DNA of 64,000 bases from Cladorhizidae sp. MBARI D1340-BT2 (Eukaryota; Porifera; Demospongiae; Poecilosclerida; Cladorhizidae), in the NCBI GenBank assembly GCA_028752905.1, contig JAQNBH010000010.1, forward strand, positions 12,226,993 through 12,290,992, written 5' to 3'. The notes beneath the pieces were generated by a model, which had not been told where the DNA came from, made no database searches, and was given only the letters and a program-made list of their open reading frames with translations. This document shows positions 31,395 through 46,543 of the stretch, piece by piece. The number at the start of each line of letters is the position of its first letter. Position 1 is the stretch's first letter. A program made the position numbers and the translations under genes.

Positions 31395-33527
31395 AGTTAT
31401 TGTACGAGGCTACATGCATCTAGGGCATATATGATCCTTTTTCATGCAATGGTAATATGTGCTTTTCGAACTTTCTGGAGCCACACAATTGAGGGGCAGA
31501 ATATCACTTTCAACAATGTATATACCTTTTGTTGTGACAAGGACTGTCAATTTGGGAAGCATTACTATATATAAGGGAAAAAGAGCTACTTCAAATCGTA
31601 TGAAACTCCAAGGCACCCGTAAAATTGGCACATCCATGATTAAGCTATTTCCAGAATTTGTAATTACAGCTGAGGATGTAGCCAGGATGGGGTCTCGGAA
31701 GCTGGAAAAAAATAAGGAAGTAATAATGAAGCCAAGATCACTGATTGTGAACAGAAACAACCTAAAAACACTTACATTGTCCTTTTGCCTACACAAGATG
31801 CTCATCATCCATACCACAAGACTAGTGGTGAAATAGAATTTTCCCAAAAGATCCATCCAAAGTTAGTATGTAAAATTAATGAATTGGTTTGGGAAGGTGC
31901 AACTACTACACAAGAAGTAAAGAGGGCTCTAAAGAGGTATGTACACCACATGCTATGCCCAGATCAACAGATATATAGCAACAACCAATAGGACCTACTT
32001 CCCAACTGAAACAGATATTCGTAACCACATATACTTGGCTCAAAAGGCATTGGAGATGTCCAAATTTGATCAGGATAATTTAAAGCTCAAGATTAATCAA
32101 TGGATAAAAGATAATCCAGCTTCAAAGTTTCATTTTCGTGAATACAAAGACCCTGAAGCAACATTGAATGAAGAAGACATTAAATTAGGGACACCTCAAC
32201 CTCTTCTTTATGTCCACCAGGAACAGTGGCAGCAACAGCTATATACTAAAAATGTATGGCAATTCTATAACTCTCATGGGTGCAACATATACAAAATATG
32301 AGCTCCCAATGTTTTTTTGTTTCCGTCAAGACAAATGTAGGGTATTCAATGGTTGCTGACTTTATTATACAGTCAGAAACGACTGAACAAATTGCCGAAG
32401 CTCTGAAGATCTTAAGCATGTGAAATCCTGAGTGGACACCAAGATTCTTCATGGTAGATTATTCTGAAGCAGAAATGAGCGCTATCAAGAATGTCTTCCC
32501 AGAATGCAAAACTTACCTCTGTGATTTTCATAGGGAGCAGTGCTGGGAATGCTGGGTGAAAGAGAGAAAGCATGGCCTATCTTCATCAGACGCTGAAGTG
32601 CTTCTTGCTCTGCTTCGAAGCTGTGGGGCTTGGGCTCCTTTACCTACAGAGACAGGATGCTCATTGGCTATCAGGAGGAAGTCAAGCTGTGGGGCTTGGG
32701 CTCCTTTACCTACAGAGACAGGATGCTCATTGGCTATCAGGAGGAAGTCAACAAGTTGAAGAAATCAGCAATCTGGACAAAGAATCAGTGAGTCCAAGAG
32801 TGGTTAGAATCCAAGCGGTTCTCAATTCCTCAGGTAAAATATCTGTGGACATCTTTGAGCCCCTACATAGTTGCACATGCATGTATATATATCTATGAAT
32901 TGTATTTTGTTGACGCATACATGCGTCCATGCTGAGTGAATCCTGTGTGCATATCTGTGCATGTATAAATAATTATGACACTATTAAAAATGGGGTATTC
33001 ACATACATGTTTAAATATGATACCCTAATGGGGTTATTCCCATTGCCATGGCAACTTTTGAAGAGACCCTGTGAAAATTAAAGGTTTATAACATGCCTAG
33101 ACAGCCTTAATTAAGTGATTTTAATGCACACAGGGATGGTAAATAATACTCGACCGAATTAAGATGAGTGCATTACATTGATCATCGGAGTGTACGTACT
33201 AAAACCATGAAGCGCCAGCTAGGTATGTTGTAAATGTTTCAACTGGCATAACCTATAATAATTATCATTCTGCATTTAATTTTATAGATGTGGACACATG
33301 CTTTCCTTAGTCAAGAATACCATGCTGCTGTCAACACCAATAATGGAGTTGAATCTTTAAATAAAGTTCTGAAGTACAGTTTTCTCCCACGTAAAAAAAA
33401 CATGAATATGACCTCTTTAGTTACACTCTTGGGAATCATTTCTCCCAGAAACTCACCAAAAGTCTGTATCATAACTACTCACAGTCAGGACCGTACAGTG
33501 GAGTGTAGAGTAATCACTAGTATATGA
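31395..33527 (+). pseudogene. CARF-like/MULE transposase, inverted copy with 3' exon
   Basis: Plus-strand order: CARF-like N-terminus (about 31450-31690; RMKLQGTRKIG, KLFPEF), linker, NEEDIKLGTPQPLLYVHQEQ (about 32170), a damaged first catalytic segment near 32275, FMVDYSEAEMSAIKNVFPEC (32451; second Asp) and YLCDFHREQCWECW. At 32836 an exon ends IPQ at CAG/GTAAAA. A 451-bp intron ends TTATAG at 33287. A last exon then encodes MWTHAFLSQEYHAAVNTNNG, then VESLNKVLKY, joined in frame in phase 0. Stops (TGA near 32788), frameshifts and a 66-bp tandem duplication (about 32620-32750) inactivate it. This is the only copy in the window that retains the MULE C-terminus, and the only one without a CXXC exon. 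Confidence 0.75.
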
Positions 33528-34566
33528 GGGGGTTATCTAATGCCATGCCTGGAGTGTAGAGTAATCACTAGTACAATGAGGAGGTTATCTAATGCCATGC
33601 CTGGCGTGTAGAGTAATCACTAGTACAATGAGGGGGTTATCTAATGCCATGCCTGGAGTGTAGAGTAATCACTAGTACAATGAGTAGGTTATCTAATGCC
33701 ATGCCTGGAGTGTAGAGTAATCACTAGTACAATGAGGGGGTTATCTAATGCCATGCCTGGAGTGTAGAGTAATCACTAGTACAATGAGGAGGTTATCTAA
33801 TGCCATGCCTGGAGTGTAGAGTAATCACTAGTACAATGAGGGGGTTATCTAATGCCATGCCTGGAGTGTAGGGTAATCACTAGTACAATGAGGGGGTTAT
33901 CTAATGCCATGCCTGGAGTGTAGAGTAATCACTAGTACAATGAGGGGGTTATCTAATGCCATGCCTGGAGTGTAGAGTAATCACTAGTACAATGAGAGGG
34001 TTATCTAATGCCATGCCTGGAGTGTAGAGTAATCACTAGTACAATGAGGAGGTTATCTAATGCCATGCCTGGAGTGTAGAGTAATCACTAGTACAATGAG
34101 GAGGTTATCTAATGCCATGCCTGGAGTGTAGAGTAATCACTAGTACAATGAGGGGGTTATCTAATGCCATGCCTGGAGTGTAGAGTAATCACTAGTACAA
34201 TGAGGGAGTTATCTAATGCCATGCCTGGAGTGTAGAGTAATCACTAGTACAATGAGAGGGTTATCTAATGCCATGCCTGGAGTGTAGAGTAATCACTAGT
34301 ACAATGAGAGGGTTATCTAATGCCATTCCTGGAGTGTAGAGTAATCACTAGTACAATGAGGGAGTTATCTAATGCCATGCCTGGAGTGTAGAGTAATCAC
34401 TAGTACAATGAGAGGGTTATCTAATGCCATGCCTGGAGTGTAGAGTAATCACTAGTACAATGAGAGGGTTATCTAATGCCATGCCTGGAGTGTAGAGTAA
34501 TCACTAGTACAATGAGGGGGTTATCTAATGCCATGCCTGGAGTGTAGAGTAGTCACTAGTATAGAG
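33499..34566. repeat. 52-bp tandem repeat, about 20 units
   Basis: Head-to-tail units contain GAGTGTAGAGTAATCACTAG, TACAATGAGGGGGTTATC and TAATGCCATGCCTG. The main variable site is the GAGGGGG/GAGAGGG/GAGGAGG tract. Units are otherwise almost identical, so the array has been homogenised recently. Nothing between units resembles spacers, so it is not CRISPR-like. It starts directly after the MULE 3' exon and occurs nowhere else in the window. Confidence 0.95.
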
Positions 34567-34764
34567 CATTGTGAGGTCTGAGGTGAATTAGGGATGGTCA
34601 ACAACAGTCTAAGAATCTCAATCAATTATTGCAATAGAAACCAGGTTGTTATGGTGATGTGGGTGTGGTCATTGCATGCACAGCACCCACACAACAACAG
34701 CTGTGGATGTCGTCTTTGGCGGTGGCAGAGGTCATTAGTCCCCTTCCTTTGGGGTTGGCGCAAG

Positions 34765-34965
34765 AAGTTAGCAGCAAGCAAATGGGGGTGGAGCTTCCTG
34801 GCCTTGAGGAAGTTAGCAGCAAGTGAATGGGGGCGGAGCTTCCTGGCCTTGAGGAAGTTAGCAGTAAGTGAATGGGGGCGGAGCTTCCTGGCCTTGAGGA
34901 AGTTAGCAGTAAGTGAATGGGGGCGGAGCTTCCTAGCCTTGAGGAAGTTAACAGCAACTGAGGTT
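34765..34965 (+). repeat. 45-bp in-frame tandem repeat, about four units
   Basis: Each 45-bp unit contains GAGGAAGTTAGCAG and GGGGGCGGAGCTTCCTGGCC, with CTTCCT...AGGAAG able to form a short hairpin. Because 45 is a multiple of three, it keeps a frame of 15-residue repeats (AASEWGRSFLALRK-like) inside a 179-codon plus-strand ORF, 34594-35133. I regard that ORF as a by-product of the repeat and not a gene. Confidence 0.9.
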
Positions 34966-36460
<1,495 letters not shown>

Positions 36461-36592
36461 TGAGGCTTAACTCGCATATGTACATGTGCATACATTTGCC
36501 ATGTATATCTCCGACATCAGCTACCCCTTAAAAGAATCTAAAATAAAATTACGCAAATAAAATGGGGGGGGGGGGGGTGTTAACTAAGTTAA

Positions 36593-37291
36593 GGCGGGAC
36601 TAATCCATTTCTGGGCCTTTTTGTTTTTGTTCTATATACTATGATGTTGAAATTAGTACCAAAATGCTGCTCATTCAGAGAGCTTTCTAATGGTATATTT
36701 AGTTTTGACCTAGCGCCATCCTGGTCAGAGTTGTGGACACCAAGGTGATTTCACTTTATTGCACTTTACTCAACACCTGTGTCACATAACCACTTACAAT
36801 TTTGACAGCACTTAGAGAACGACATGCATTTTGAATGGATGAAAACATCATAACTTTTAAAATGGATTTTTAAGAAAGGTCAGTGTTTTGCTCATGATTA
36901 GCAACATTCCAGGGCTAATATCTCCCCCATAGATTTTTTTTAGTGGATTCTTTCTATTCAAATGAAAGAGTATGAAAAGAGCTTTCAAATGATATATTAA
37001 AAGTTGATATAGGACAAAGCATGGCCCAGTTATGTGCACACAAACTTGAAATAACTCGTTTTGAGATAACGGCTCTTGAAAAAAGTACATTATTATGTTC
37101 TCTATATTCCTTTCAGGTTCGTAACTTCGAATTTATGTAGTCAATAGCATGGACAAAAGTGTGTATAACTTTGCAGTAAAGCATTCAAATGCTCTGAAAC
37201 TTGAAATAGAAATACTACATGAACTATACTATAGAATGAATAAATAACTTTTAAAAATGTTTTTTTCCCGAACGAATGGATTAGTCCCGCC
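36593..37291. mobile_element. TTAA-flanked foldback MITE in the Smad intron
   Basis: The termini GGCGGGACTAATCCATT and its complement form an inverted repeat. TTAA flanks both sides at 36589-36592 and 37292-37295. The GG-start and TTAA duplication are shared with the MITEs at 13118 and 13788, but the terminal sequence differs. It is 699 bp long and non-coding. Confidence 0.8.
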
Positions 37292-37295
37292 TTAA

Positions 37296-39106
<1,811 letters not shown>

Positions 39107-39550
39107 ATCTTCTGATATTTTTTTCTTCACAAATTATTTTGAGTTTCGCCATATATATTATGTGTGTATAATATATATATATATATATATGACACCCATT
39201 GGCCCGTTTTGCATAGTCTAGTATATGAAACTTCGAGCTTCTCTACTGAACCTACAAGTATATTAACAGGAGACACTACTGGTGTGCTATGCACATTTAT
39301 ATGTTGGCACACAATTCAATGTTCTTTGCCATCCATCACCTTGCACCTGATTGATGATGATTTTGATAATAAATAAAGTATTAAGTTGATGCAATGTGTG
39401 TTTTACATATATGTATGCATGTGTTAATTATATCAAGATTTCTTTAGAAGGGGGGGGGGGGCATATGCCCTCCCTGGAAACTCCCCTCCCTCTCTCCACA
39501 CGCACACACACACCTATTTTTACATTGCTCACATATGGGCATGAAAAATA
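39107..39550 (+). other. Smad 3' UTR with overlapping polyadenylation signals
   Basis: After the stop come a TATATA microsatellite (39167-39190) and two AATAAA hexamers at 39368-39373 and 39372-39377, a normal distance from the stop for a short 3' UTR. From about 39450 there is a G-run and a CACACA stretch, and then copy 2 of the large duplication begins. Confidence 0.6.
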
Positions 39551-39654
39551 GTTTTGTCAACATTTGGTCAGTATTTGGACTGGAAGACCATCGTACGGCA
39601 CGGCAGTTGGCGTTGTCAGCGTTTTAATATTCCTGCGCATGCGTTTACATGTAG

Positions 39655-39738
39655 CGACGAGGTACGGTTTACACGAAAAGGGGTGGTTCCAGTCATGTGA
39701 TATTTCCGCCAGGTACAGGGATACGGTTTTCACGTAGG
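39655..39738 (+). promoter_or_regulatory. Promoter-like conserved motif (copy 4 of 5)
   Basis: Near-identical to 2030-2105: GGTTTACACGAAAAGGGGTG, CAGTCATGTGATATTTCCGC, CAGGTACAGGGATACGG. Confidence 0.35.
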
Positions 39739-39859
39739 GTTGTTATCGGTGGTGCTAGAAACTGCTGGTACTGCTTGCTAAAAGCTGTGATGGACTGTAG
39801 CTATGCTGCTCTATCGTGTGCAGCGATAGTATAAACATTGCTGCTTGAACACAATAGCT

Positions 39860-41240
39860 TGCTAATGCTGAAGACTGTATCACCTCCAAAAGCCCTCCTG
39901 AAGGCTCTCACTGACAATCCAGCAACTCCAGCTTGATATCATGGAAAAACAGGACTAGATGATGGCAGAGAGTTTTTATGAATCTCACACTTGCCCCCAC
40001 TCAACTATTTTATGTCGAAACGTAACTCAATCCTGGTTTGCTTCCCTGGATGCCCACAAGTCTGTCTGTGCAGACACCAAGAAAGCTTTCGACTCTGTGC
40101 CGCATAGACCACTCTAAAACACTCTGTCCTCACTTCTCACGGCTCACTTCCTATCTTACGGCCCAGTCACAGAGTGTCACTATCTCTGGTGCTCTCTTTT
40201 CTTCATGTCATGCATCCTCTGGAGTACCTTAAGGATCTATTCTTGGTCCTCTTCTCTTTGTTCTTTACATAAACGACATTGCAAAGCTCTCACTCTCGAC
40301 ATCTTCTACACTTGCTCTCTACGCAGACGACATCCTCCTCTCCCATCCATTCTCTTCAACCTCTTCCTTAGATTCAGTGCAATCAGACATTGACATTATA
40401 TCCATGGCTATCTTCCCGCTATCTTCCCGTCTCCTAATAATTAACCCTAATAAGAGCAAGTACATGATCTCTCGTAAACCCCTCGCATCCTCATACTCCA
40501 CTGTATTAGTCCTCAATAGTACTCCCCTTGATCTCGTCACTTCATTTACATACTTGGGAGTAACTTTCACCTGTAACCTCTCCTGGAACCTGCACATTAG
40601 CAAAGTACGCACTAAATCAAGGAAAATAATAGGATTAATTTATTGCAACTTTTACCATCACTTATCCTCTCATATGCTAATTAAACTTTACACAACATTA
40701 GTTCTCCCTCATCTAAGTTACTGTTCCTCTGTGTGGTCATCTCCCTCTTCTTGTAATTCAAAATCCTTAATACATTCAGCACTCTGCACTCGGACTCTGT
40801 ACTCATCAATGGACTTCTGACTATGCATCCCTCCTCTCCACCTTTAAACTTCCTACACTCTCAAATAGACGTGCTCGGGCCAAGCTCCTTCTAATTTACA
40901 AAATAATAAACGATTACATCCATTTTCCTCCAGACTCGATCCAATTAGCTCCTACTCCGCTCATATCTTCTTGCCAATACAGTGTATATACCACCCATCG
41001 GACATCATAATCCCATTCTTCCGCACTGCATCCATGCCGTCTTCCTTTGTTCCCTCCGCCACAGCTCTCTGGAACTCACTCCCAACATCCATTAGATCCT
41101 CGTCCTCACTCTCTTCCTTCAAACGATTTATTAAACAATTCTCCAACTTGAATCATTTTTCAACCGATATTGTTATCATGTATGTAAAGCTCTAAATAGC
41201 TTTTGCTACTGAGCTCATTTTTCAAAAAATAATAATAATG
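39860..41240 (+). pseudogene. LINE reverse transcriptase remnant, copy 2
   Basis: Counterpart of 3414-4838 with extra small deletions. The first-Asp motif survives as DTKKAFDSVPHRP after loss of a few codons, and the YxDD box lies around 40320. NPNKSKYMISRK, YLGVTFTCNLSWN and LPHLSYCSSVW are intact in pieces, with the same AAAAAATAATAATAATG tail near 41222-41240. The Merlin of copy 1 is absent upstream, leaving the uninterrupted TAGCTTGCTAATGCTG. Confidence 0.8.
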
Positions 41241-43066
41241 TCAGATTATGCTTCCAACAAAGTAACTCTCTCATATATAGCCTCCAACTTTTTCAAAATA
41301 CCTTCAGGGATAAAAACACTTATACAAATATTTGCATGCCTATTTTAAATTAGCAGCACTCGCTTTCACAATCATAAAATAGTAGAATAGTGCTAGCACA
41401 ACCGACCTTTTTCCTTGGTATATATATATATTCCTATACAGTGACATTATAGCCCTCCAAACAATTTTGGGCAGAGTTCTCTGAGGTGAAGAAGCCAGCT
41501 GAACTAGCAAACTGATGTAAAAGCCTATAGGACATTGCAGTGGCTTCCAGAGACTCAGCATGTTATCTATGACACCTCACCCTCACAATAATTTTGCCTG
41601 GCCGGCAACAGTTAGTCTTGTCCCCAGCTATATAGTACAGGACAATAAACCTTCCTCCTAGCTATAATATTGGCCATCACTCACTGCATCTTAGCAACAT
41701 TTCCCCCACCAACCTGTACATTCATCTATTTCTCAATTACTATAACATAAAAATATCAAAGGTTACATTTGAGAACAGTTAGATCTTAAGTTGTTTCGAA
41801 AGTGCCCTGTATTGGCAATCACCATCTGCTTGCATAGGATCCAATTGTGCGTCCATGTAGAACCAGAAAGCTCGCCATAGCACTCCCCTATTAGAGAATA
41901 TACATAACAGTATTAGACCATTCAAAGTTAATTCCTGTCAAACTGGATCTGTCAAACTGGATGTGGAATTTTACCATGGGTGCATGGACACATGTGCATG
42001 GACACATGTGCATGGACACATGTGCATGGACACATGTGCATGGACACATGGGTGCATGGACACATGTGCATGGACAGTCATAAATATTTTAGTGGCAACT
42101 CTAACACGTCACTGTAGTTGCTAGGGATCCAAATGAAGCTGCTATTCTAAGATGGTTGCAGTGGTCTGGTCTAAGGTGTGTATTACCTATGTGCATGCAC
42201 TGGAAGACTATAGCTTTGTGGGGTGACTTAACCTTGGATTTGTTTACTAGGGGGAAGGTGTCCACGAACTCATTAATTATTCATGAGCTGTATTTTTAGG
42301 ACTATAACTTTGTCTCCTAACCTAGAGTTTGTTACCAAAAGATTGCTTGCTTGGAGTGCTCTCCAATGATATACTCCATAAGTATTTTTGAGCAAGTAGA
42401 GGGGGGAGACCCCCTAAAATTCTGAATGTCACTGTGCATTCCCCCCCCCCTACTAAGGAGTACACCCAAAACACATCAGAATTGTGGCTTGTTCAAACAC
42501 ACAATTGTGTGATAAACACCCGGCTGCCCTTACGAAATCCCACCCAAAGGATTGGGTTTTGTGCTAAAGGACCTATTTCAGAGAACTACTGTTTACCTCA
42601 TATACTGGGAAGGTCTCTATATTAGTTAAGAAAGGGAAGTAAAAATCGGACAAGCAATTAAGTCACAAAGTGTCCAATATAATGTCATGGAAGTTCCACT
42701 GTGGGTACTGTACTGTAAGTGCATGAGGTCTCATGGTTGTTTTTGACTACAGACACAATGCAAGACAAAAAACCTTGGGGTTATCTCCACAATCAGCACT
42801 CCCCTTGGTATGAACACTTGGCAACAAAGCATGCTTGGCCTGGCAATATATAATCGGTATACATGGTAGATGATTCACAGGATTTAGCAAGTATAGTAAA
42901 ACCTTGTCTATTGCGGCTACCTGCAGGTCAGGAAAAAGTGGCCTTAATGGGGATTCCCTGCTTTGATTATAGACAAGACCAAAGTTTTCTTTTGGGGGGG
43001 GGGCATAAAATTCAACCAAATCTACTCCACCATTTTTTTAGCAAATATAAAGCTTTAGCTGTGGTT
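41241..43066. other. Non-coding spacer with minisatellite
   Basis: Matches 4839-6500. The 14-bp minisatellite is at 41980-42075. About 155 bp absent from copy 1 lie at about 42460-42630; I could not identify terminal repeats for this indel. The homopolymer runs are shorter than in copy 1. Confidence 0.5.
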
Positions 43067-43072
43067 ACTCAC

Positions 43073-43225
43073 TCTGCACAATGCTGTGACATTTTCGTTG
43101 CTTGCAAAAACATTGCTTCTTCCTGCCCGGTCCTCCAAACTTGCACATGTCCTTGCAATTTTCACACACACCACAGTCCTGTCCAGCACATCCAGTACAT
43201 GTGTGGCATCTTTTGCACCTCTTGC
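43073..43225 (-). CDS. CXXC zinc-finger exon, copy 2
   Basis: Encodes the same CXXC finger as 6509-6661, with all eight expected zinc-ligand cysteines and the KFGG segment. One synonymous change (GGT to GGC glycine codon at the 5' edge) removes an alternative GTAAG donor but keeps the AG acceptor context, which favours reading this as an exon start. Flanking GTGAGT at the 3' side is conserved. No amino-acid change was noticed across the finger, in contrast to the frameshifted MULE beside it. Confidence 0.75.
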
Positions 43226-43243
43226 CTTTCAAAATAGCAATTC

Positions 43244-44630
43244 CTGCAGAATTGAGAACCACTTGGATTCTAACCACTCTCGGACTCGCTGATTCTTTGT
43301 CCAGATTGCTGATTTCTTCAACTTGTTGACTTCCTCCTGATAGTGATAATCCAATGAGCATCCTGTCTCTGTAGGTAAAGGAGCCCAAGCCCCACAGCTT
43401 TGAAGCAGAGCAAGAAGCACTTCAGCATCTGATGAAGATAGGCCATGCTTTCTCTCTTTCACCCAGCGTTCCCAGCTATGAAAATCACAGAGGTAAGTTT
43501 TGCATTCTGGGAAGACATTCTTGATAGCGCTCATTTCTGCTCCAGAATAATCTACCATGAAGAATCTTGGTGTCCACCCAGGATTCCACATGCTTAAGAT
43601 CTTCAGAGCTTCGGCAATTTGTTCAGTCGTTTCTGACTGCATAATAAAGTCAGCAACCATTGAATACCCTACATTTGTCTTGACGGAAACAAAAAACATT
43701 GGGAGCTCATATTTTGTAGTTTTATATGTTGCATCCATGAGAGTTATAGAATTGCCATACATTTTTAGTAGCTGTTGCTGCCACTGTTCCTGGTGGACAT
43801 AAAGAAGAGGTTGAGGTGTCCCTAATTTAATGTCTTCTTCATTCGATGTTGCTTCAGGGTCTTTGTATTCATGAAAATGAAACTTTGAAGCTGGATTATC
43901 TTTTATCCATTGATTAATTTTGAGCTTTAAATTATCCTGATCAAATTTGGACATCTCCAATGCCTTTTGAGCTAAGTATATGTGGTTATGAATATCTGTT
44001 TCAGTTGGGAAGTATGTCCTATTGGTTGTTGCTATATATCTGTTGATCTGGGCATAGCATGTGGTGTACATACCTCTTTAAAGCCCTCTTTACTTCTTCT
44101 TGTGTAGTAGTTGCACCTTCCCAAACCAATTCATTAATTTTACATACTAACTTTGGATGGATCTTTGGGGAAAATCCTATTTCACCACTAGTCTTGTGGT
44201 ATGGATGATGAGCATCTTGTGCAGGCAAAAGGACAAAGTATTTTGTAAGTGTTTTTAGGTTGTTTCTGTTCACAATCAGTGATCTTAGCTTCATTATTAC
44301 TTCCTTCTTCTTTTTTTCCAGCTTCCGAGACCCCATCCTGGCTACATCCTCAGCTGTAATTACAAATTCTGGAAATAGCTTAATCATCCAATTTTACGGG
44401 TGCCTTGGAGTTTCATACGATTTGAAGTAGCTCTTTTTTACTTATAGTAATGCTTCCCAAATTGACAGTGCAACTTCCTTGTCACAACAAAAGGTACATT
44501 GTTGAAAGTGATATTCTGCCCCTCAATTGTGTGGCTCCAGAAAGTTCGAAAAGCACATATTACCATTGCATGAAAAAGGATCATATATGCCCTAGATGCA
44601 TGTAGCCATGTAGCCTCGTACAACAACTCT
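43244..44630 (-). pseudogene. CARF-like/MULE transposase, copy 2
   Basis: The best continuous MULE frame in the window is 44071-43229 (280 codons). It contains TYFPTETDIHNHIYLAQKAL, QQQLLKMYGNSITLMDATYK (first Asp), FFMVDYSGAEMSAI (second Asp), CKTYLCDFHSWERWV (the REQC segment deleted, removing one conserved Cys) and RVREWLESKWFS. It then runs past the lost splice donor to a stop. N-terminal parts lie at 44387-44019 and 44626-44438. The latter preserves HCQFGKHYYK, a Cys/His-containing segment typical of the CARF-like N-terminus. As in copy 1, the C-terminal exon is missing. Confidence 0.75.
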
Positions 44631-44878
44631 CTAGAAAATCACAGTCCAGTCAATTCCATATATTAGATTTGTATCAGTTGCAATGGTGCAATCCAGCATG
44701 CCAACTTAGCTAACTGTTCATTGCAGTTGAAGAAGCAGCAGGCTTGTTTTCTGTGTACACTTATTGAGGTGCACCAGTATACCAACAATAAAGTTTTATG
44801 TCACTGACTGCAGATTTATATCTTGAAGTTGGTGTGCGAGAATACCCTGGCTCTAGCTAAGATGCCACGGTTCAATCC

Positions 44879-46518
44879 CAATATAAGCCCCCAAGGGTCG
44901 TGCACGTTTTAATTACGCGAGTACAAAAAGGTGTCGAATTGGGTTCAATAAACAACCACTTTTGAGCGCCAAAAAAGGTGTCGATGAACAACTTATAATT
45001 TCATTTTTTTAAATTAGTTTTTACCATGATATTTCATTCTATTCATTCTTATTATTTAAAATGTATTATCGAATTTATTTAATTATTTAAAATGGTATTG
45101 TATAGTTATTTATTTAATTAAAATTGGTATTCTGCAGTTATAGAACAGGCTGATGTTCTTGTAGGCCTCCTCCTCCTCCTCCTCCTCCTCCGTTGTCTGT
45201 CCTTTACTTTGTCTGTCCTTTACGCTCCCTCCACATGAATTCATCTATATAGGATGGTAGCTGGTGAAGATGGACACCCTTCATCAATTTCATCTTTATC
45301 TTTGCCTGTAAAGAATGTAGAATGTTATTCAAGTTATGTATTATTAAGCACCAGTTATATATATGTTTACCCTATTCCAATACGATTCTATGTGCTGAGT
45401 GTGCACCCCCTTTGTAGATTGAGTGGTTGACCGTAGCATGGCTAGCCACACCAGGCACAGCTGCCACCCTCCTGTATGCGGCCCACTGGTCAGAGTGCAC
45501 AATCGGTCCTTGTGCAACATGCGCTTGTATTATTGGCAGGAGTGTTGCTGCATCCCGTTGGGCCACAATCTGCATGAAACCTTGGAAAATATTGCAATAA
45601 TAATTGACTATCGTGGCAAACACAAGCGGTCATGATTATCAAGAGCTGGTGTGTGGTTAGTATCCACCATCCCAAACACCCAAACTTCTTGTGCTGGAGG
45701 GCGTCCTCTGTGATGCTATTCATTGACAAAGAACAAACGTTTATCTCTTGTTCAATATGATATACGACTGCCTTGAAATACCTTTGGTTTATGTGTGAAC
45801 TGGGACTCATCGATTTGCACAACCACGCCAGACCCACTTAACACAATAGGTTGTGCACACAGCTCTGTGGAGCATACCTCCCGCAGCCACTGGTATACAT
45901 TGACTGCAGTATCTTCGCACTCACGTGCAGCATCTGTTACCCGGTATTCCCTGGACCACCAATAAATAACGATGATCCATCTTCGCAGCGGAAGCCGTGA
46001 TTTAGAAGGAAAAAAATCCCTGTTAATAAATAGTCAATGATATGATTCAGTTTAATCAACACAACTGCATTCAATCTGTATACCATAGCGAATTGATATT
46101 TGCATGTTGGACATGCCCAAGTCCAACCATCCTTCAATGAAGCCTTTCTTCTCGTAGTCATATTTATACGGCATCTAATACACAGGTATAACATCAGTGA
46201 ATCACCAAATCCCCAATTATGCCTGTCCCAACTATCTGTTTTACCTTCCACATGTGACAGAATTTGTCAATAAACCCTGGGTCTTCAGATAATCTATAAC
46301 CTCCTCATTTGTGCCAAAAGCAGCAGAAGCAATGCATCTTAATGTTCCTGAAGCAGCCATGGACAGTTCACCAGCAAAATTGTGGAAACTTGGGCAAAAA
46401 ATGTGCAGTTCACCAGCAATGTGCACAGTAAGAACGTGCACATTTCAGTGAGTTTTTCATTATAACAATTGAACCCCATTCGACACCTTTTTGTCTCGCG
46501 TAATTAAAAACGCGCATG
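44879..46518 (-). mobile_element. Merlin family 2, copy 2, with transposase pseudogene
   Basis: The left TIR starts GGTTCAATCCCAATATAAGC, and the fuller inner part GGTGTCGAATTGGGTTCAAT is retained. The right end again lacks the outer TIR. The transposase reads from about 46364 (MAASGTLRCIASAAFGTNEE) through WTWACPTCKY, VVQIDESQF, HSDQWAAYRR and DEFMWRE near 45230. There is a frameshift after TVNHSI and deletions near 45915 and 46015. Inactive. Confidence 0.8.
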
Positions 46519-46543
46519 ATGACTATTTTACAGCACATACCTT

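Larger units (their letters stand above)
20325..32836. repeat. Right arm of the inverted duplication
   Basis: This is the reverse-oriented copy of about 6680-15700. Its additional length comes from a Harbinger-like element (21697-22412), a Tc1-like element with nested Merlin (27423-31318) and small tandem duplications. The segment 20412-21690 is spacer with no gene: it contains GGTGTTCCGCGAGTGGCTTG, the CT-rich TTTCTCTTTTTCTCCCAGG and an ATCATCATCAGCAGC stretch. The loop between arms is about 15700-20325 and holds the gypsy remnant, CR fragment and dispersed repeat. Confidence 0.8.

Noticed and set aside
33499..34566. Regular repeats that might suggest a CRISPR array
   Set aside because: The 52-bp units are contiguous, with no unique spacers and no cas genes; the same holds for the 40-bp array at 56150-56865. 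The context is eukaryotic.
34708..34725. CRLWRW peptide, identical to a core Smad MH1 motif, upstream of the Smad MH2 exons
   Set aside because: Residues on both sides show no MH1 similarity (no HVIY before, no PDL or HHEL after) and it lies beside a 45-bp repeat. I treat it as coincidence, though cDNA could overturn that.
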